Position numbers and translations under genes: made by a program. This document shows positions 58,326-64,000 of a DNA stretch of 64,000 nt, piece after piece. A model generated the notes under the pieces. The model saw only the letters and a list, made by a program, of their open reading frames with translations. It was not told the origin of the DNA and made no database searches. Origin of the DNA: Myxococcales bacterium (lineage in GTDB: Bacteria; Myxococcota_A; Polyangia; Polyangiales; Houyiibacteriaceae); assembly GCA_029861865.1 (NCBI GenBank), contig JAOTYL010000009.1, positions 62,001 to 126,000 of the forward strand. Direction: 5' to 3'. Position 1 is the stretch's first letter. Every line of letters begins with the position of its first letter.

Positions 58326-60182
58326 TCAAGTGGTGGACGAGACGGAACCACGTGCGGTTCTGGTCGTGCCTCGTGGCGGCGGCGTTGTTCGCTTTTGGCG
58401 TTGCATACGACTGAGCCGTTCGAGATCATCGACGACTTGTCGCAGATGCGCGGCAAAAGCCTGCCGCCTCTTGCGGACCTCACGCCCGACGCCGGAAACT
58501 AAACCTCGGTGTTCGGCTAGCTCGAGCGCGTTGCGAAAAAGCTCCAGAGTCACCGACTCGGCGCTGTGGAGCTTTTTCTGAAGGACCTGCTGCCGACCGA
58601 AGCCAAGGCACCGCTGTAGCAGCCGATCCTTGACGACCGGCCTGTCGTGTGGCCAAGCCGCGAGCTGATCTGCAACCACTCGATACGCGTCAAAAAACGG
58701 GCGAAGAATCAGGTGCGCAAGGTGCGGCCGAGACCGCTCAAACCAGAGCTCGAGCTGCTCGTTAGTCACGACCGGGGCAGCGACATCGCGTCCCTCCCAC
58801 TCGGGGTCGATGAGCGCCACTTCGGCGAGCATGTCGTCGCGGAACTCAGCGCGCGAGGCAAAAAAGAACTCGAACTTCAGTAGCTGCCGCAAGCTGATCG
58901 CGTGATTCCAGATGGACTCGAGCAGGTCTCCCGACGACGCGTGCTCCCGCGCCATGAACATCGCGAGCTCCGCGATCGCGCGGTTGACCAGCAGGTGAAT
59001 GAGGGTGTTGCGATAGAACGCCGCCACCAGGTGCTGCTCGGGTGCGATGTACCACACCGTCTCGTCGCCTTCGGTGAAGCGTTTCAGCACACCTGAATCG
59101 GCAAGCTTGTCGAGCGTCGCAGAAACCCAACCCGGATCTTGGGGCTGCACGCCAAGTGCATGCGGCGTCGTCGGGTGGTCCCTGAGATAGGCGAGGATCG
59201 GCTCCAGCGCGTCGATCGTTTCGTCGAGCGTGAGCGCACGCTCGGCACCCAGAAGTGCCAACGTCACGATGGCCGTCGGAACGGCAGGCGTCGCGCGGTT
59301 GATGCGGTGACACACCTGCAGTGCAAGCCGCTCTACTTCCTGCCCTTTGGCACGCGGATCTCGCTCGAGCTCGCGCAGTCGTTCTCTCATCTTGATTGGT
59401 TCGCCGAAGTCGATGCGCACGATGGCGTTGCGGCTCTCTTGCGCCCGCGCAAAACGCAGCAGCCAGCCAATGCCTTCGGGTCTCTTGCTTCCGCCGAGCG
59501 CCTCCGCGGTCATCGCGGCTACTTCCGCGAGTTGGTCGTATACGACCGAGACGGGCACCGCCATGACTTCCGGCCCCTCGCTGTGCCAAACGGCATCGAC
59601 GACGTAGCGCAGTGCGCCATAGCGAGGTGGACGCAGCTTGCCGGTGCGGCTTCGGCCGCCTTCGATTGACCAGCACAGGTTTTGACCATTGTTGATGAGG
59701 TGGCCGAGATAAGTTCGGAGGGCGAAGCGATAGACCGGATCATCGTGTGTGGTTCGGCGTATGTAGAGCACGCCTGCTCGGCGCAAGATCGGCCCGATTG
59801 GCCAGAAGGCCAGGTTGTCGCCGCCGAGCACGAACGATGGCCGGATGTCCGCCTGTTGCAGCACTTGTTCGAGATAGAACATGTCGAGATAGGAACGGTG
59901 GGATGGCAGCCACGCGATCGCGTGCTCCTTGTCGAGCTCCCGCAGCCGTCGGAGACCGTCGTGGTCGACGTCGATGCGATAGCGCCGCGAGAGCAATCCG
60001 CCGAGGACCTTGTATGCACCGCTTGCAAGGGGATCATGACATGTGACCATTTCACTGAAGGCCCGCTCAGCGAGGCTGTGGACATTGTTCCGTGTGTCGC
60101 CGAGCTTGTCGGCCAGCTTTTCGACGCCGTCTCGAAAGTGCTTGCTCTGCAGAATTTCGTGAATTGTCCCGTCCATCGTCAT
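58326..60182 (-). CDS. plsB: Glycerol-3-phosphate acyltransferase (PlsB-like)
   Basis: ATG 60182 follows GGAGGAAAC; 618 residues. The acyltransferase motifs are clear: LPSHRSYLDMF (motif I HxxxxD), GVLYIRRT region (motif II), IEGGRSRTGKL (motif III) and AVPVSVVYD (motif IV). PlsB transfers an acyl chain to glycerol-3-phosphate to start phospholipid synthesis at the inner membrane. It is shorter than E. coli PlsB (about 800), as in other Deltaproteobacteria. Confidence 0.93.
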   Translation of the reverse strand: MTMDGTIHEILQSKHFRDGVEKLADKLGDTRNNVHSLAERAFSEMVTCHDPLASGAYKVLGGLLSRRYRIDVDHDGLRRLRELDKEHAIAWLPSHRSYLDMFYLEQVLQQADIRPSFVLGGDNLAFWPIGPILRRAGVLYIRRTTHDDPVYRFALRTYLGHLINNGQNLCWSIEGGRSRTGKLRPPRYGALRYVVDAVWHSEGPEVMAVPVSVVYDQLAEVAAMTAEALGGSKRPEGIGWLLRFARAQESRNAIVRIDFGEPIKMRERLRELERDPRAKGQEVERLALQVCHRINRATPAVPTAIVTLALLGAERALTLDETIDALEPILAYLRDHPTTPHALGVQPQDPGWVSATLDKLADSGVLKRFTEGDETVWYIAPEQHLVAAFYRNTLIHLLVNRAIAELAMFMAREHASSGDLLESIWNHAISLRQLLKFEFFFASRAEFRDDMLAEVALIDPEWEGRDVAAPVVTNEQLELWFERSRPHLAHLILRPFFDAYRVVADQLAAWPHDRPVVKDRLLQRCLGFGRQQVLQKKLHSAESVTLELFRNALELAEHRGLVSGVGREVRKRRQAFAAHLRQVVDDLERLSRMQRQKRTTPPPRGTTRTARGSVSSTT

Positions 60183-60382
60183 GTTTCCTCCGCCGGTTGC
60201 TGGAGAATCTCGCCGTCCTCGACTTCAAGCTGGGTGTGCAACAAGTGTTCGATGCCGAGTTCACGGGCGACCGGCTCGGCTTGATGCATGTGGAGGGTCA
60301 TCCGGAGCCGCAGAGCATAGCGCAACTCGCGATAATAGGGGGGCCTATCCTTGCTGCTGGGGTTGGCCCGCTGCTTCGTCTG

Positions 60383-60759
60383 CTAGCGATCGAATCCAAA
60401 TGCGTGCGTGCTGAACTCGGCGCCCAGCTGCATCTGCTCGGTTGCTTGCTTCAGCTCCTCGGGGACGTCTCCGTGGAAGAAGAATGGTCCAGGGGCTGCG
60501 ATGGCAAGCAACTGTGGGAAGTGACTGGACGCGGTGCTGCTCAAGTGCAAGCCGAGCGCCGCGGCGTCTTTGAACTCGTCGCGGACGTACAGGGCGTTGT
60601 CTTTCTCAGAGACGTAGCAGTGGACGGCCTGGGCGTCAGGTTCGTTCTGTTTCGTCGCCTCGGCCGCGCAACTTTTTTGGGGGCAATCGTTTTTTGAAGC
60701 GAGTCGAAAAGCCTGTGGTGAACCACTTCGCCGATCGTGAATTTGGGTTTGTTCGACAA
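60383..60759 (-). pseudogene. Frameshifted gene: short N-terminal piece plus dimeric-barrel-like C-terminus
   Basis: One frame from a TTG at 60759 begins KPKFTIGEVVHHRLFD, as in YccV/HspQ-like N-termini. A second frame continues with VHCYVSEKDNALYVRDEF, LGLHLSSTASSHFP and GPFFFHGDVPEELKQ, ending THAFGFDR, which looks like a small ABM-like barrel. The switch is near a CCCCCAAAAAAG run. It may be one gene with a slip or two relics. Confidence 0.38.
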
Positions 60760-60916
60760 CTGACTTCTTTATGTGGGCGAGACAAGGAAAGGAAGCGGCG
60801 GATCTCCGATCCTGCGCCTCGGGAATGAAATGATCCAACTCATAGTTCACACCCGAGAAGTGGGCCAAAATCAATGGCACCGATGAGGGCCATTCCGGAA
60901 CTTGTGCTAACTTCGA

Positions 60917-61996
60917 ATGATGCAACCCGTGAGATGTATCTGGCGTATCGTTTTCGTTTTGTCTTTCGTGCTTCTCGTTACCGAGCAACCGGCCGGTGCG
61001 CAGCCGATGGCTACCTACGAGCCTGACCGCGACAATACGATCTACGAAGAGAACGAGAACAGCAACGGCGCTGGCCTGACGGTCACCATCGGGCGAACCA
61101 GCGGAAACATGGGGACCCTTTCGCGCCGCGCCCTGCTTCGCTTCGACATCGCACCGGATTTGCCCAAAGGCGCGACAATCGATAGCGCAACCCTGACCAT
61201 GGGCGTCCAAAGAGGAAACCCGGAGGCTCGGGACGCGAGTCTCTACCTGCTGACTGAAGACTGGGGTGAGGGGACTGGCGCATCGATGGGAGGGCAGGGC
61301 GTGCCCGCAACCGCCGGCGACGCGACTTGGACTTGCAGGTTCAGCGATGGGGCCGCTGGTTGTGTCAGTGGCGACGAGTGGTCATTTGCGGGGGGATCCT
61401 TCGTCGGCGCACCGTCCGCCACGGCAAGCGTGGGCGAGGAGGGCACCACGGTGAGCTGGAGCTCAGCGCAGATGGCAGCAGATGTTCAAGATTGGTTCGA
61501 CACGCCTGACTCCAACCATGGATGGATCGTGATCGGCATCGAGGATGTCACGAGCACCTCGAAACAGCTGCACAGCCGCGAGGCAACCGAGCCACTCGAC
61601 AGACCCGAGCTCGCGATCGAGTACAAATGCCCAGATTTCGACGACGACGGACACGAAAATGTCGTCTGTGGCGGGACGGACTGTGACGACGAAGACGACG
61701 CGATCAACCCCGATGCGCCAGAAGTTTGCGACGGGATCGACAACGACTGCGATCCAGCGACCGACGACCAGGAGGCCTGCAACATGATGGGTACCGGCGG
61801 AGCCGGGGGCATGGGCGGAGCGGCAGGCATGGGCGGAGCGGCAGGTGTGGGCGGAGCCGCAGGCATGGGCGGAACGACCGACGGGTCCGGTGGCGGTTGC
61901 GCGGTCGCACATCGAAGCCCTACCGCGATGAGCTGGCCGTTTGGACTTTCGCTCGCTGTCCTCCTCGCAGCACGCAGTAGACGGCGCGCCAGCTAG
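60917..61996 (+). CDS. Secreted DNRLRE/MopE-type protein with MYXO-CTERM-like end
   Basis: The 359-residue protein has a signal peptide (RIVFVLSFVLLVTEQPAGA-Q), then a DNRLRE-like beta domain: DNTIYEENENSNGAGLTVTIGR, RRALLRFDI, and DVQDWFDTPDSNHGWIVIG. DDDGHENVVCGGTDCDDEDDAINPDAPEVCDGIDNDCD is the MopE-like metal-binding repeat. A Gly/Ala/Met repeat linker leads to a GGGC, a hydrophobic span (MSWPFGLSLAVLLAA) and RSRRRAS. It is a likely surface-anchored metal-binding protein. Confidence 0.84.
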   Translation: MMQPVRCIWRIVFVLSFVLLVTEQPAGAQPMATYEPDRDNTIYEENENSNGAGLTVTIGRTSGNMGTLSRRALLRFDIAPDLPKGATIDSATLTMGVQRGNPEARDASLYLLTEDWGEGTGASMGGQGVPATAGDATWTCRFSDGAAGCVSGDEWSFAGGSFVGAPSATASVGEEGTTVSWSSAQMAADVQDWFDTPDSNHGWIVIGIEDVTSTSKQLHSREATEPLDRPELAIEYKCPDFDDDGHENVVCGGTDCDDEDDAINPDAPEVCDGIDNDCDPATDDQEACNMMGTGGAGGMGGAAGMGGAAGVGGAAGMGGTTDGSGGGCAVAHRSPTAMSWPFGLSLAVLLAARSRRRAS

Positions 61997-62350
61997 AGCT
62001 TGTTCGACCGTGGCCCGCTGCCCTATTGTCGCGGCCAAGCCCGCTACTGCAGAGATCGCAGAGATCAACTCTGCGAGACTAAGACAGGGCGTTTGTAGTG
62101 ACTATCAGCTCGTGATATCCGACGAGCAGACGATTGACCAAATCCAAGACCGCTACGGCCGCATCTGTGCGCGGCGCCGAATGCAGAGACTGCCGCCTCC
62201 GCGACGAGATTTGAGATTGGCCGTCTCTGCTGTGGTCTTTGAGCAACAGTCCGTGAGCGCCTGGTTCACAGGTCTTGAGCCTGGCTTCGTTTCGCACGCA
62301 GATCGACTGACTTTGTTGTTGGCTGGCATTTTGCAGATTGAAGACCGTAC
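61997..62350. other. Intergenic region containing a partial R-A repeat
   Basis: No gene. R-A's right 43 bases occur at 62067-62109, immediately preceded by short AGAGATC direct repeats. The rest shows nothing clear. Confidence 0.4.
62067..62109 (+). repeat. R-A repeat, partial copy (right 43 bp)
   Basis: Starts at AACTCTGCGAG and runs to the usual right end GACTATCAGC. The left half is missing. Confidence 0.85.
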
Positions 62351-62989
62351 ATGGTCCGCGTCGGAACGATCCTTTTTCTTGTGACGATGTTGGCAGTCAC
62401 CGAGGCCCACGCCGAGGCCCCAGCGACGGTCGAGTCGAGTCATGTCACGTCGCTGCGAGCTCCGCGGCTTGCCGTCGGGCTGCTCTCGTTCGAAGCCGGT
62501 GCGTTCTCCATCGCCACCATCGGGCTTTTCGCGGCAGCGATTGCGGAGGCTGCTACTCCGTGTGGCCCTTCTGATACCGTTTGCGATATCGCTCCCGCCC
62601 TTGCTGGACTCGGTGTGGCGGGCCTCGCACTGTCATCGTGGTCGATCGTTGTGCTGGTTCACTCGGTCCGCGAGCTACGGTGGCGTCGCGAGGGCGCGTA
62701 TGACAACGCTCGGTCCATGATCTTCAATCGCCTGATGATTTCGTATGACGCGATTTTGCCTCTCGTTTACTTCGCGGCCATCACCCCTGTCTACGTCAAC
62801 TTGTCGGAGGGGGAACGGTTCTCAGCAGGTTCCGGCATTGCCTTGGGAGGGGTGACAGCGCTTGCTGGGCTTCATCTCTGGTCGCTCGTACTCAACGCCA
62901 AAGAACTCAAACGCCGTAAGCGCCTCGGGACGGCCTTCGTGGAAACCGCTCGCGGCCCATACTTCACTGGAACCGGGGTGCGATGGTAG
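62351..62989 (+). CDS. Exported membrane protein, unknown function
   Basis: ATG 62351; 212 residues. A signal-like start (VGTILFLVTMLAVTEAHA-E) is followed by three or four membrane spans: AGAFSIATIGLFAAAIAEAA, PALAGLGVAGLALSSWSIVVLV, AILPLVYFAAITPVYV and GIALGGVTALAGLHLWSLVL. Charged loops (HSVRELRWRREG, AKELKRRKRLG) lie between them. No family recognised. Confidence 0.65.
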   Translation: MVRVGTILFLVTMLAVTEAHAEAPATVESSHVTSLRAPRLAVGLLSFEAGAFSIATIGLFAAAIAEAATPCGPSDTVCDIAPALAGLGVAGLALSSWSIVVLVHSVRELRWRREGAYDNARSMIFNRLMISYDAILPLVYFAAITPVYVNLSEGERFSAGSGIALGGVTALAGLHLWSLVLNAKELKRRKRLGTAFVETARGPYFTGTGVRW

Positions 62990-63107
62990 CAGCTGATAGT
63001 CGAACCTCTGAACGTTCTCACGTTGGACCACAGGAGGCCGCAGTCGTGGGATGGTTCGCCCGCCTGTATGTTGAGTCACAGCTCATCTCAACTACGCCCG
63101 GTCTAAC

Positions 63108-63190
63108 TCACTCAGGCTCCTGAATTGCGCAGAACGTCTTATAAGTAAACTCTGCGAGACTAAGACGGGGCGTTTGTAGTGACTATCAGC
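63108..63190 (+). repeat. R-A repeat, copy 5 (83 bp)
   Basis: Full-length with a one-base insertion (CAGGCTCC) and GTCTTATAAG in place of GCCTTATAAG. It lies 118 bases after the membrane protein and 27 bases before the hemolysin III gene. Confidence 0.88.
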
Positions 63191-63217
63191 TCGTCGCGGT
63201 GACTCCGTGGCCTGAGC

Positions 63218-63874
63218 GTGCCAGGGACAATGATGGTCGCGCGAGGGAAAAAGCCGACGGCTCGTGGTTGGTCGCACGCCATCGCGGCGGTGATTGCGCT
63301 CGTCTTTAGCATCGCGATGGCAATGAGGGTGTCGGCGAATGTTGAGCACGTGCTCAGCGTCGTCGTTTTTGGCGCCAGCATGGTTCTGCTTTTTTCGATG
63401 AGCGCGGTTTACCATTTAGGCCGCTACTCGGACGGGCTGCGCCTAACGCTTCGGGCCATCGACCACTCAAACATTTATCTTCTCATCGCGGGGACGTACA
63501 CGCCGATCATCGTGATCGGTCTTGAAGGATGGCAGAAGACCGTAAGTCTTTGGTTGATCTGGATCCTCGCGGTCGCGGGCGTTGTCTTCTCGGTCTTCGT
63601 GCGAGAGTCACCGCGCTGGGTCCGATTTGGCCTTTACATCGCGATGGGTTGGTTCTCGCTCTTCATCATTCCAGCCCTGTACAAAACGCGCGGCTCAGAA
63701 CCCGTCGCCCTTATGGTCTGCGGCGGCGTACTCTACTCCGTAGGCGCGATCGTCTACGCATTCAAAAAACCCGATCCCTGGCCCGACACATTCGGCTTCC
63801 ACGAGATCTTCCACGCGTTTGTCATCGCAGGTTGCGCGTGTTTCGCAGCGACGATTTGGATCTGGCTGCTCTAG
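63218..63874 (+). CDS. trhA: Hemolysin III family / TrhA-type membrane protein
   Basis: The 218-residue protein (GTG 63218; ATG 63230 also possible) has seven membrane spans and the family motifs SAVYHLG, DHSNIYLLIAGTYTP and FHEIFHAFVIAGC, which carry the conserved His residues of the CREST superfamily (adiponectin-receptor-like, possibly a zinc-dependent lipid hydrolase). In E. coli TrhA affects membrane energetics. R-A copy 5 lies just upstream and could supply part of its promoter. Confidence 0.9.
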   Translation: MPGTMMVARGKKPTARGWSHAIAAVIALVFSIAMAMRVSANVEHVLSVVVFGASMVLLFSMSAVYHLGRYSDGLRLTLRAIDHSNIYLLIAGTYTPIIVIGLEGWQKTVSLWLIWILAVAGVVFSVFVRESPRWVRFGLYIAMGWFSLFIIPALYKTRGSEPVALMVCGGVLYSVGAIVYAFKKPDPWPDTFGFHEIFHAFVIAGCACFAATIWIWLL

Positions 63875-63920
63875 ACCGCTGGTTTCTCCGCGACGACCGC
63901 ACACCACAAGGAAACATCAC

Positions 63921-64000
63921 ATGGCGGACGTCTCCTGGAAGTCGATCTTCAAGGCAACGTTGCCGCGGACGTGCCGGTTTTGATTTTCATCAAGGGCGGC
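63921..64000 (+). pseudogene. Start of a possible thioredoxin-like gene, frameshifted and cut by the window edge
   Basis: ATG 63921 follows AAGGAAAC and reads MADVSWK; another frame continues VDLQGNVAADVPVLIFIKGG, as in thioredoxin N-termini (DVPVLV). A one-base slip near 63940 joins them. The gene runs beyond the window. Confidence 0.4.

Noticed and set aside
60092-60697. Plus-strand frame of 201 codons beside plsB
   Set aside because: It overlaps the plsB start and a minus-strand relic and has no start site or domain.
33024-63190. R-A/R-B repeats as integron attC sites
   Set aside because: They share orientation and lie near gene ends, but they lack clear RYYYAAC and GTTRRRY core sites, the intervening modules are several kb with genes on both strands, and no integron integrase is present in the window.
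33024-63190. R-A/R-B repeats as a CRISPR array
   Set aside because: The copies are thousands of bases apart, too long for repeats, with no regular spacers and no cas genes.

Overview
The window looks like a chromosome segment of a GC-rich Myxococcota (Polyangiales-like) bacterium, probably a metagenome-derived or long-read assembly. Pointers to this are a CarD/CdnL regulator, a myxobacterial-type PilZ domain, zinc-ribbon/FHA proteins, an FHA-DUF4388 protein, a Lys/Arg-repeat histone-like protein, MopE-like metal-binding repeats and C-termini resembling MYXO-CTERM sorting signals. Several genes are broken only by one-base slips in short homopolymers, so some frameshifts may be assembly errors.

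Positions 1-30.6 kb are ordinary core genome. In order: an MlaF/MlaD-type lipid transport pair; thyA-folA; a C-terminal processing protease; a small ribbon-helix-helix-like protein and an alpha/beta hydrolase; a three-gene operon of which two members are zinc-ribbon/double-FHA proteins; a DUF72-like and an NFACT-R (RqcH-like) gene with overlapping ends; the histone-like gene; cdnL, RNase G and PilZ; an FHA-DUF4388 gene; a large secreted HExxH/beta-propeller/barrel protein; an HTTM membrane protein; the rpsB-tsf-pyrH-frr translation operon; a zincin-like protein and cardiolipin synthase; an outer-membrane-type protein; hemE; pgeF-accD-folC; and an SCP2-like protein. Translation, one-carbon metabolism, fatty-acid synthesis, haem synthesis and envelope maintenance are all represented.

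A tRNA-Leu with the unusual anticodon AAG (30851-30937) marks the border. A 20-bp copy of its 3' end recurs at 31081-31100, as expected of an integration site, and a degenerate copy of its 5' half lies just upstream. From there to 64 kb the DNA is accessory: an IS91-family transposase, a broken RP4-TraI-like relaxase, a truncated DUF3800 gene, one intact REP-associated (Y1) transposase and two degenerate remnants of it, truncated genes, and many secreted proteins or lipoproteins of unknown function. Two of these secreted-protein genes carry near-perfect sigma-54 (-24/-12) promoters, and the region encodes an XylR/V4R-type sigma-54 activator.

The most striking unexplained signal is a dispersed repeat in two related forms. 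The 82-bp form (R-A) has five full copies and one partial copy between 33.0 and 63.2 kb. The 104-bp form (R-B) has two full copies and two partial or degenerate copies. All copies point the same way, the ends are sharp, and three R-A copies sit exactly where neighbouring genes are cut. They behave like ends of a mobile element or recombination points and do not match any repeat class I can name.

The right end (56-64 kb) has plsB, a MopE-like protein with a sorting-signal-like C-terminus, membrane proteins, a hemolysin III homologue and the start of a possible thioredoxin-like gene.
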